A stretch of 64,000 bases of DNA from Heliocidaris tuberculata (taxonomy: Eukaryota; Echinodermata; Echinoidea; Camarodonta; Echinometridae). Below, in pieces: positions 1 to 17,062 of this stretch (within the stretch, counting starts at the first letter, position 1; each line of letters begins with the position of its first letter). The notes below the pieces were generated by a model. That model was not told where the DNA came from and searched no databases. It saw nothing but the letters and a program-made list of their open reading frames with translations. The translations under genes were made by a program, and so were the position numbers. The stretch covers positions 26,312,813 through 26,376,812 of the forward strand of contig CM046832.1 of the NCBI GenBank assembly GCA_025618425.1, in the 5' to 3' direction.

Positions 1-894
1 CTTGAAAGTCAATATTTCTGGGAGTTGTTTCGGGTAACAATAGTATAATTTTCAAAAGCAAATAATTGCTTTACTGTAATTTTGTTTTTTAGGTGTATTT
101 TTGTTGTTTTAAAGCTTAGTTTGATCCAATCTCGTTCAGTATGTACCTGTGCTTGCACAAAGCACACAGCCTGTATTCGCCCCCTATAGTCGTGCTAGTG
201 GACTACATCGTGACTTTGCTTGCGTCTTTTTCTTTGTCAAAATATTTTATTGATCCTTCATGATCTCTTTCATGTTTTTTATGACATTTTATTCCCCTAA
301 TCATTCTAAAACCCGTTAGTTTTTAGTTGGTTTTTTTTCTTTCTATCAAATCATAACAAAACTGGATGCATTATACATTGATATTTTCACTGAACTTAAA
401 CATTAATTACGGATTCTGTGTTTCATCTGTGAATGAAACCAAAATAATTTTGGTAGGATTTCTTCTGAGTGATGATTTACCGAGTTGTGTAAATTCTGTG
501 GGCAGATAAAAAAAAATATTATAAATAGATATCTGCCAGTGAACTGTTACATGATCTCATACTATAAAGTAAGAGATCATGTAACAGTTACACATTTATA
601 TTTTAATATAGTGGCAGAGGCTGCAGTGCTACATGAAGATTCATCAATAAATGTCATGATGGCAGTTGAATTGTTGAATATCAGGGTAAATTCAAATGCC
701 AGTCCGTTGACTTGGTATTAATTCGCTATGATTGAAGGGTGAAATGGTGTTGTGTAGTAAAATAACACTCGTGTATTCACCATTTTCCTGATGAAAGTGC
801 AACATTACATAATCTGAACCGTCATTCAGGGGATAATAAGGTAACCAACATTTCCTTTTATTTTACTCAGAGTCAGTATAAAATATGATTTACA
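1..894. other. AT-rich non-coding stretch, no gene recognised
   Basis: AT-rich sequence with only short open frames that resemble no family I know. The single structured feature is a hairpin at 542-589, listed separately. It ends at the TTAA target site of the transposon starting at 899. Confidence 0.5.
542..589. repeat. Perfect 17-bp stem-loop
   Basis: The arm AACTGTTACATGATCTC (542-558) is followed by a 14-nt loop and its exact reverse complement at 573-589. With one bulged A the stem extends by about three pairs (GTG with CAC). It could be the remnant of a palindromic MITE or a transcribed hairpin. The stem is shorter than a usual animal microRNA precursor, so no RNA gene is claimed. Confidence 0.6.
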
Positions 895-1577
895 TTAAAG
901 GGTGACTAAATTAGAGAGAAAAAAGGTGGTGTTTCCATGTATTTTTGCATTCAAATCACGAATCTGGCAATTGATTGTCAAAATTATGTCTCGTTTTTGG
1001 CGAAAAAGGGGGAAAAGTAGAGGTTTGGGGACCGTTCCTTCAAACTCGTGAGCTGATTGGCTAATTGACGTCACACCCCCATGTGACGTATGAAGAGTAA
1101 GAGGCACAAGACCTGCAGGCTGCGGCAATGTAACATTGTACACACAATGCGGTATTTGACCCCTCTGTTCAACGGACAATTCATGAAAAAGGGAAATTAA
1201 TCAATACAGTCTAAGGAGTGAATAATCATTATCACTATATTTTCTTTAAGATCAGTGAACACTTTTGCCCAAATTTACAGCTCTTGTTTTGTTTTTTTAA
1301 CTTTTCTTTGAACAATGTTCTCATCCATCTGAGCTTGCCGAACGATAGTTTTGCATTGGTCTTAAACGCGTACACAGCTGTTTTATGTGTCTGTGCAATG
1401 TACTACACTGGTACTACACATCTTTAGTACGGCAACTATGTTCCCCCTCGTACTAAGCGACTGGTGAACGCTTTTGTTTGGTTTTTTACTCTCGCCTTTT
1501 TTTTTACTTCGCTTTACATGTACTACGGTACGTAGTACTGACTTAGATTTTTGGCTGAATTCTTCGAGCTTAGAGAG

Positions 1578-1772
1578 ATGGATAGTGATCACGAGTCCGA
1601 TTTGGAGGACTTTTTTGAGCCAGATACGAACTCTGATTTATCAGATGATTTATCGATACCGAAAGAGACGAAGCTCAAGTGCAGTGGCAAGGGGAATTCG
1701 ACCATATGTTTGAACCCCTCGCAGAAGACGCGCCAGGGCATGAAGGGGTCGCGGGGGAAGGGCCGCGGGTGA
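1578..1772 (+). pseudogene. Decayed RPYxFEP-motif reading frame with acidic N-terminus
   Basis: The ATG at 1578 opens a 64-codon frame that begins MDSDHESDLEDFFEPD, strongly acidic. Around 1695-1712 the neighbouring frame reads GIRPY and then stops, while a third frame continues with MFEPLAEDAP. Together they indicate an ancestral RPYMFEP motif broken by small indels. I recall RPY-x-FEP-like motifs near the start of the multicopy P2X7-ballast-like proteins of marine invertebrates, but this link is from memory and weak. The frame faces the THAP remnant on the opposite strand. A matching motif, RPYLFEA, occurs in the element at 54745-56262. Confidence 0.45.
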
Positions 1773-1789
1773 AGCTGCTGCAGCTGCTG

Positions 1790-1973
1790 GAGAAGAAAAG
1801 TGATCACTGCAAATTGTACTCCATTCGCTTGGCCCTTGCCACTCTGCCCGCGTGAGCATACCTTTGCGACCCACAATTTCCGTAGATTTTCATCTTTAGG
1901 AAAATGATGTACGTAGGCTTACATCATCTTTAGGGGTCTTGCTACAGCCCGCAACTATACACCGATTTGGCAT
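1790..1973 (-). pseudogene. Decayed THAP (C2CH zinc-finger) domain exon
   Basis: The minus-strand ATG at 1973 starts MPNRCIVAGCSKT, the usual first Cys-x-Cys part of a THAP domain. Further along, frames read FPKDENLRKLWVAKV, then LTRAEWQGPSEWSTICSDHF, which supply the conserved W, P and the C-x2-H pair. The pieces lie in different frames, so at least two frameshifts have broken it. THAP domains are DNA-binding modules of P-element-type and Kolobok-type transposases and their host derivatives. The C-terminal part runs into an Ala/Pro-rich stretch. Confidence 0.65.
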
Positions 1974-2359
1974 TATTGATGAAATTGTGTCCCAAAATCA
2001 AAGTTATTGTGAGGAATTAAACACACGAAAATATGCGATGCAAATGGTCGATGCGGTGAATGTCATGCTTGGCACCGGGCTGGGCCTGCCGGGGCCTGCG
2101 GGCGCGCATGGTATATAGGTTGATGGAATATTTTCCCTTACTTCTCTTACGTCACAGATCACGTGATCATGATGTCGCTCGATGGGTTTTTTTTAGGGGC
2201 GGGGCTTATGACTGTGTAAATCAGCAAAAATGTACTTTTCAAATGATTATGAAATACGGCTGAATGCATAAAAAAGTGTGTGATAGATATTTTTTGGCTC
2301 CTGATGACTCCTTCCTACGAAAAATGGGCAATTAATTTTTTATTTTAGTCACCCTTTAA

Positions 2360-3104
2360 ACAAGATAATTTACAAAACAATACAAGAAAGATATCAGTAC
2401 AATATTCAAAATAAATTACTGAGAGGGCATCAATTCAGCCAAAAGGATAACCCTTACAGGATGTTTGTGCCATATTATTTTTTTTTGGGGGGGGGGGTCA
2501 GAGCAGCAGAGAAAAGAATGTTTATTGCCAACTGAATAGATTCCGTCTCAGTAAACAGTTTGTTATGCTTTTAAAAAAATGAGGCTGGCGGACTAGTCAA
2601 TTTTCTTGGTGGCTAGTCAAAATTCTGGCGGACTACCCAAAATTTGAGCTAACTAGTCCGTCTGGCTAGTTAAAAAAAAAGTTAAGCGCAAACCCTGGAA
2701 ACGACCCCCTGGAAATAAATTTTCTCTTAATTTACATTTCTTATTTGTTTGCAGCCCATAGACTAACTAAAAGTTGGCATGTGATGGCGTAAAAAGATAT
2801 GACAGGTTTGGAGTACCGTCAAGTCACTTGTCAGGGAAGTTGTTGCTGGTCTTGGCAAAGACGGCATTGTGAAACACTTAGCGGATAAGATGAGCGACAG
2901 CGTCAAGATGTCGCTGATCTTGTCGTTATGACGGTTCGATGAAACAACCCCCTGGTCGACAATATTCAATAAATTAATTTTCAAAAGATTTTCCTGTTTT
3001 TTATTTTAATTCTACACTGCCTGCTATGTTGGCATAAAGTACAAAAAATGACAGGTTCTCTGGAGAGTAGTATTAGCTTTTTACTCTTCCAGAGTCTTCT
3101 ATTC
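2360..3104. other. Non-coding stretch with short tandem ACTAGTC motif
   Basis: No gene is recognised. Between about 2583 and 2670 the words GGCGGACTAGTC, GGTGGCTAGTC and GGCGGACTACCC recur every 28-30 bp, a short degenerate tandem repeat. A poly-T/poly-G stretch lies at about 2479-2498. Confidence 0.4.
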
Positions 3105-3108
3105 TAAG

Positions 3109-3608
3109 ACCCCGTTCTCACTCACTTTGAAAGTGGACTTTTGGAGCGGTCTATCTAAGACCCGTTCCTCAGGAACGGTTCTTAGGCGAGTGTGAACGGT
3201 CAAAGTGGTCCAGGAAGTGGTCTTCTGGACCGCTCCAGAAGACCACCTCGGGGAGGTGGTCTTGAGGAACGGGTCTTATTAAGAGCGGTATGGACCGCTC
3301 TAAACGTGCAATGTGAACGAAAGCGTACTTCAACCGGAAGTGAGCCAGTGACGTTCCGCGCACAAAACAAAGCAAAAGCAATCGATCGGGCAGCCGGCAG
3401 GCACGCTACGGTACATCAGTTTGTATTCCGCGCGAAAAATTTGACCCGCTGAACTGAGCTGCCATAGCAACAAGGCCACTTTGAATCGTGGAGCGGTTTG
3501 AGCGAGAAAAACTGCTCGGAGTGTGAACGCTAGCAAACCGTTCCTCAAGACCCGTTCCTCTGGAGCGGTCTAACTAAGACCACTTTCAAAAGTGAGTGAG
3601 AACGGGGT
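3109..3608. mobile_element. 500-bp inverted-repeat element with 5-bp target duplication
   Basis: The ends ACCCCGTTCTCACTCACTTT (3109 onwards) and its inverse at 3608 are flanked by CTAAG on both sides (3104-3108 and 3609-3613). The inverted arms continue imperfectly for about 70 bp and contain repeated AAGACC, GAGCGGTC and GAACGG blocks that can pair in several registers. The inside is more GC-rich than its surroundings and has no coding capacity I can identify. The superfamily is undetermined: five-bp duplications fit Transib-like elements, but the CAC end does not. Confidence 0.65.
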
Positions 3609-3613
3609 CTAAG

Positions 3614-4371
3614 TAATGAATACAGGCTCGGAACAGCAGCCATAGAGGCACAGCCACAGGCACAGCCACAGCCACAGCCACAGGCACACACACATCAGGC
3701 ACTCACAGACGGCACAACCCGGCCAGAGACTAGGCCAGGAGCTGCAGATCCGCAACGGCAGCGCAATGGTACCCAACGCAATACACTATAGAAGAGACGA
3801 GTCTACTGTGGCATACATACAGACAGTGGCTGATTGAACGAAAAACAAAGGCTGGATGCCGATGATTAAAACTACTCAACATTACAAGTAAAATTCATAA
3901 TTTATACCCATATACATCACCCATTACAATAACTTATCAAATACTATTAATTTTGTACTATCAAGCTATACAAAAGAGTGAAAATTGTTATTAACCACGT
4001 AAAATCATAAGGGCGACGATACTCACAAATCTCTCTTTCAGCAGTGCAGTAGTACAGGTCAATCTCAAGAACTTTAAAGGTCATGAACTTTGTGCTCATG
4101 AATATTCATTTGTATTTATAAACAAAGCGATGCTAATTTTCACTTCTTCGATCTCAAGTCCTAGAATACGTAAAATAAAATGAGGAGTCTGTACATGTGT
4201 ATTGCTATTCTGGGATGGGGGTTCCCGAGGCCGGGAAATGATGGTGGTAGTGGTACGTGGTACCGGCAAGATCAAGGTTACGGTTTATCGGTTGGACAAA
4301 AAATTGTGAGAGGCCTACTATATTATACTGGGCATGCACTTCTAAATACAATGCATGCCATGGGCAGCGGA

Positions 4372-4407
<36 letters not shown>

Positions 4408-4745
4408 GCTGGGGGTGCTGGGGGGAGGGCTGCAGCCCCCTTCCCACTTTTTTGAGTAGGCACGTGTCATAAAACCTCGGGAAAAAGGTTAGAAATTGTC
4501 ATTAATGAGTGAAATCAAATCAGCCCCCCCCCCCCACTTTCAAAAACGTTCCGCGGCCCGTTGTGAAACCCACTGACACGAATTACTCGATAATTTTGAG
4601 TGCTATGATGATTTTTTTTTTTTTAAAGTAACTTATATTTTATGGGCAATATATTCAGGACAAAGTAGTCTAACTGAGTGCCATAATAATGAACTCCTTT
4701 GATTGTGGGCATCAACAAAAAGACAAGACAAGAAAATGTCATGCA
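3614..4745. other. Non-coding stretch with short CA-rich repeats and G-run
   Basis: No gene is recognised. A GGCACAGCCACA-type minisatellite occupies about 3645-3700, and there is a 32-nt G homopolymer at 4375-4406. Open frames here are products of those repeats. Confidence 0.5.
4375..4406. repeat. Poly-G tract (G32)
   Basis: An uninterrupted run of 32 guanines, long enough to fold into a G-quadruplex and prone to sequencing slippage, so the exact length is uncertain. Shorter G or C runs lie at 6997-7019 and 7103-7119. Confidence 0.9.
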
Positions 4746-4753
4746 GTCATTCA

Positions 4754-5743
4754 CAGTGGCGGCACCAAGGGGGGGGGGGCATGGGGGGGCATTTGCACCC
4801 CCCCAGTCAGAAGCTTTGCCCCCCCCCCCCAGTTGCCCCCCCCCAATAATTTTCGGAGTGAAAAAAAATAAAAGGGTGGAAAATGAAAAAGAAAAGAAAA
4901 GGAAAGAAAAAAGGGAAAAAGGAATGGAGAAAAGAAGGAAAAAGAAAGAAAACGGAAACTTGGAAAGCAGTGGCGGCATCAAGGTGGGGGTGGGGGGGGG
5001 GGGCATGGGGCAAATTTGTTCGCTCAGCTCGTGTAAATATCCTCATATTTGGGTAGTTTTATAGCCGAATAATCATCTGTACATTTCCACTATAATAGTG
5101 TCAAAATTTTTGCTCGCTCGCTTCGCTCGCTCGCAATACAGGCCTATAACTCCCACCACATAATCAGGCCGCGAGATGATCAAATGTCCTCATATTGGGG
5201 TAGTTTTATAGCCAAATAATCATTTCTGTACATTTTCACCACAAAAAGTTTCAAAATTTTTGCCCGTTCGCAATGTATAACTACCACCTTATTATCGGGC
5301 AGCAAGATGCTAGAATGTCCTCATATCTGGGTAGTTTCATAGCCGAATATAATTTCTGTACATTTTCACGACAAAAAGTGTTCGCAATAAATAACTACCA
5401 CCTCATAATCTGGCAGCAAGATGCTCAAATGTCCTCATGCATATTGGGGTAGTTTTATAGCCGAATATGTAATTTCTGTACATTTTTACTACGAAAAATG
5501 TCAAAAGTTTTGCTCGCTCGCTTCGCTCGCTCGCAGTATATAACTAACACCTCTTTATAATTGGGCAGTTCAGCTAGATGCTCAAAATGTCCTCATATCT
5601 GGGTAGGTTTATAGCCGAATATTCTGTACATTTTCACTACAAAAAGTGTCAATTTTTTTTTTGTCCGCCCTTGCCCCCCAACATTTTCTTTTGCCCCCCA
5701 TTTGCCCCCCCCCCCCACTTTAAAAATCCTGGTGCCACCACTG
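4754..5743. mobile_element. hAT-type non-autonomous transposon with internal tandem repeat
   Basis: It starts CAGTGGCGGCACCA and ends TGGTGCCACCACTG. Both ends are flanked by GTCATTCA (4746-4753 and 5744-5751). An 8-bp duplication with CAGTGG termini is the hAT signature. The body contains long G/C runs, purine-rich sequence at 4860-4965, a second CAGTGGCGGCATCAAGG end-like motif at about 4969, and five degenerate 110-150 bp tandem units. No transposase frame is present. Confidence 0.8.
5035..5640. repeat. Five degenerate tandem units of about 110-150 bp
   Basis: Each unit contains CCTCATAT, then GGGTAGTTTTATAGCCGAAT, then a TCTGTACATTTTCAC block. Some units add a TCGCTCGCTTCGCTCGCTCG inverted motif. 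Units start near 5041, 5189, 5318, 5428 and 5590. The array lies wholly inside the hAT-type element. Confidence 0.75.
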
Positions 5744-5751
5744 GTCATTCA

Positions 5752-7807
5752 TTCAGTATTATGCATCATGCAGTAGTGCAGTCCATGACACCCTGATGAA
5801 AGTATTATTTTCAAAAATGAGGGGGAAACAAAAGCTAATCATGCCGAGCACATTATTATTCTCAAGTGCACAAAAGGGATCTCTCCTTGTTTTGTAAAGA
5901 TAGGATGAAGAGGCAATACGGTATGGGTTGTCAAGAAATATGACTGATAATATGAACCATTGTAAATATGTTTCTTGTTTCTTATCCCTAGAGGGGGTCG
6001 ATATTATAGTCAATAAATCTTATTTTTCTTAAGTATATATACCGTATAGCCTAATGCATGGCCCGTATTTTATCCTTTTGATAAACCGCGGTCTGGTAAG
6101 TAAACCCAGTCTAAAACTACCCGGTTTAAACCAGAGTTTTAGAAAATCACATTCTGAACTCTGGTAACTTAATCCAGTCTATGAGGTGGTTTAACTTTAG
6201 ACTAGACCTGCAGTCTAAGTCAGTTTTAATTAAACTATATATATTCTTAGACTACAGTTCAGAATACTGGCCAATAAGTTCGGCTAAGGTCTATGCCTAT
6301 CCATCCATGACAAGCACGGATGGGGATCCTAATTCAGCATAACCGTGATGAAAAATTTGTCGTGCCAAAGAAAGACTTTATTAAGTTAAGAAATAATAAT
6401 AATAGTCTATACAATTATCAATATCGAACGGGATGTTGCTAAGCCCCGATAAGCGTATAATCGTCCCATACTAAGCGGAAGAAGACGAGAAGAGGAAAGC
6501 GGAAGTAGGGAGGAGAAAAGAAAAAAGGAAAAGAAAAGAACTACTATTAAGATGGAAGAAAGAAAGAATGAGAAAAAAGCCAAAATTTTATCTTCTCGAA
6601 CAGAAGGAATCGAAATACGAAATGTGTAAAACGCTTTCACTGTATATAGGCCTAGTTTAGCCTGGCATTAAAATAGATCTAGCGCGGTTAGATATCCACG
6701 GAGACTTTTTTATGAAAAAAAAAAAATTAAGGAATTTATTATCACCGGTAATTGTTTTTATATAATGCAATGTTCCAACAAACTGCTAATGAATGATGGC
6801 ACCAAAATACCAATGTATACAGAGTGCAAATTTAAACCATGCCAGAGAACACGCCCGAAACAGAGATTATTGATAATCATCTCATATAACATTGTTATAG
6901 CTATAACCATGTTTAATATCATATGGCAGTACCAAAGGAAGTCTTACCTGAAGAAAAAACGTGCTTGGTTCGAAAGGCGGGGGATGTACAAGGTGCGGGG
7001 GGGGGGGGGGGGGGGGGGGTGGGCAATGTAGTAAGGGTATAATCAAGAATAGGTCCTAAATTACTTCACTTGTGGAGATGGGGCCTATATGAAGTGGTCA
7101 TTCCCCCCCCCCCCCCCCCATAGACGTATTATAGATTTCAAGTAGTGAAAAAAGAAAAAAAAAAGAAGAAAAAAGAAGAAAAGGAGGAAGAAAAGGGAAG
7201 AAAGAAGAAAGAGGAGTATTAAAAAGAGAGGTCTTAAACATATAACTCTATATTACCCCTGTTATTTAATGGAGAAAAAAATATGACGTCATCTTTAGGT
7301 CGTCTTGCCCCTCCTATCAAAATACCCTGGCGCCGCCCCTGGCAATAAGGTTCAGTCTCCTGCACCAGAACTGTCAAAGACATAGAGTAAACATTTTCTT
7401 GAATTATTTTGTCATTAACACTCTTGTAATTCAGCACATTTTGATGAATAAAAACACAAAATATGAATCTGAGCGCTTGCATTACGCATATAGTTTTAAC
7501 ATTCTCAAATCATAGTACGTTTTTCTCTAAAAAGTGATGAGGCTGATTTCCTGCTTTATGACCATGACAAAAGTTGGAATTTGAAAATGGATACTGTCAA
7601 ACCTGTCGAAGTGGCCACCTCCGTATAATCAGGCCCAAATCACCTGTCTGCTTAGTATCTCTATGATACTTTCTAGAACCTGTCTTTAAAGGATATCCGT
7701 TATACATTGGCTTTTATAGACAAGTTTGCATTAATAGAAGGTAATTTAACTGTGAAGTGTTAATAACAATTCCGTAAAACTAAATAAATCTCTCTCTCTC
7801 TCTCTCT
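5752..7807. other. Non-coding stretch, repeat fragments only
   Basis: No gene is recognised. About 6075-6260 holds AGTCTA/TAGACT and GGTTTAAACC words in both orientations, suggesting a decayed palindromic MITE. 6997-7119 has G and C homopolymers, and 7148-7215 is purine-rich (GAA/GAAA). Sequence near 7310-7340 (TGGCGCCGCCCCTGG) resembles the end of another hAT-type element. Confidence 0.4.
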
Positions 7808-7999
7808 TTCTTCTTCTTCTTCTTCTTCTTCTTCTTCTTCTTCTTCTTCTTCTTCTTCTTCTTCTTCTTCTTCTTCTTCTTCTTCTTCTTCTTCTTCTTC
7901 TTCTTCTTCTTCTTCTTCTTCTTCTTCTTCTTCTTCTTCTTCTTCTTCTTCTTCTTCTTCTTCTTCTTCTTCTTCTTCTTCTTCTTCTTCTTCTTCTTC
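7808..7999. repeat. (TTC)64 microsatellite
   Basis: 192 bp of perfect TTC repeats, directly preceded by a (CT)n run. The very long open frames of Arg or Glu across it are artefacts. Polypurine/polypyrimidine mirror repeats of this length can form triplex DNA. Confidence 0.95.
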
Positions 8000-8429
8000 C
8001 CGTGTCAAGAGACACCCTTTATGACAACGAACCAATCTACGCCCTGCAAAATTTGCATATTATCACAAGAGCAGTGAAAGAATGGGGAATAAAAAGACGC
8101 AAAGCAATCTTGAGGAGTACATGGGCGTGTCCCATAGGCGTGTCCCCCATGGATCCATTGATCTATAATCATGTCTATAAGCTATTGAGCTCCCGAGTAT
8201 ACGATCACAGGTCCCGGTTGTTTACTTTGACTTTTTCATTTTGAAATGAGGAGAAGGCATTGTTCTTAATGCGATATATGTGAGTTCTGTTTCTAAACAA
8301 TCGAATGTTTAAAATACAATTAAATAGTAATTAAAACAATGAATAAAATGGACAAGGATAGCCTTGTTAATGTTGAAATAATATCAACACAATTTGTTTG
8401 ACTTACATGTTTCCCCCTTCAAAAGTCGA
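8000..8429. other. Presumed upstream region of GMPPB
   Basis: Unique AT-rich sequence between the TTC microsatellite and the first recognised GMPPB exon. No TATA box or gene is recognised. The transcription start is likely near its 3' end, but the sequence does not fix it. Confidence 0.3.
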
Positions 8430-8526
8430 CGGATCCACTCTTCTCAATCGATATTATCCCGATCGTTGATCATCGTGAAATCTGTCCACGTCGTCAAGAG
8501 AAGCAGAAGCCTCTGTATTTTTTGCG
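8430..8526 (+). other. GMPPB: Probable non-coding first exon of GMPPB
   Basis: GC-richer sequence ends in TTTGCG followed by a strong donor GTAAGTAA at 8527. The next exon opens at 9106 after TTTTTAG, 17 bp before the GMPPB ATG. The 5' limit given is a guess, because no start-site signal is evident. Confidence 0.5.
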
Positions 8527-8815
8527 GTAAGTAATTTTTCATTTATGAACTACTTATCTAAGATCCAGCTGAAAAAATGTACCATTATGTGAATTTACCA
8601 GTAATTTACGATTTACGAAAGTGTTTTATTTATTCATAATAAAAAAAGCACTTCTTTGCAGAGTTGCAAGTTGATGTGGGCTGTATGCTTATCTATGAGT
8701 CCCATGTGTGTCTTTATTTGTTAGTTCTGACTTGTAAGATTCAATCATTCCTTTTATCAATTTGATAGTTATTCCTATGATTCCTAAGATGCATTGCAAT
8801 GGTTGGTATTTCGTC

Positions 8816-8852
<37 letters not shown>

Positions 8853-9056
8853 AGAGGGGTTGGTGTCTGAAATTTGAGACTTTTTCAATTGAATGTGTAT
8901 TTAATTTTATAAGGTATCAAAGTATCATACTTTGAAGTTAAAAATGAAGATACAGTATTTCAGGTTTCTAGAAGAAATGGACAAAAAACCTTCAAGTTGG
9001 CAACTAGTCTACATTCAAATGCAATTATTGTAATATCATTTTTTCTTTAATTTTAA

Positions 9057-16973
<7,917 letters not shown>

Positions 16974-17056
16974 TTTCTTCTCTCATGAATGTGTGACATT
17001 CATGCAGATCATTGAATTTGAACCTCACCAATGCCCTCATAAATGTATGCAAATGA

Positions 17057-17062
17057 AATAAA
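17057..17062 (+). terminator. Candidate GMPPB polyadenylation signal (proximal)
   Basis: The first AATAAA downstream of the GMPPB stop, 84 bp away. Further AATAAA hexamers occur at 18605-18610 and 20035-20040. The last is followed by a T/G-rich stretch, so a long 3' UTR is also possible. Confidence 0.4.

Larger units (their letters stand above)
899..2355. mobile_element. TTAA-flanked TIR transposon carrying THAP and RPYxFEP gene remnants
   Basis: A 1457-bp element bounded by TTAA on both sides (895-898 and 2356-2359), with terminal inverted repeats AGGGTGACTAAA and TTTAGTCACCCT. TTAA duplication is known for piggyBac and Kolobok superfamilies. The TIRs do not let me choose between them, although THAP domains are reported in Kolobok-type elements. 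Inside are two decayed reading frames: an acidic plus-strand frame leading to an RPY/MFEP motif (1578-1772) and a minus-strand THAP domain (about 1973 down to 1790). No full transposase is present, so this copy should be non-autonomous. CRE-like TGACGTCA-type words lie in both halves. Confidence 0.8.

Noticed and set aside
4623..5064. Overlapping ~120-codon Pro/Gly/Lys-rich frames on both strands
   Set aside because: They follow G/C homopolymers and purine runs inside a hAT MITE.
7746..8035. Long open frames of almost pure Arg or Glu on the minus strand
   Set aside because: They are translations of the TTC microsatellite and have no codon structure beyond it.
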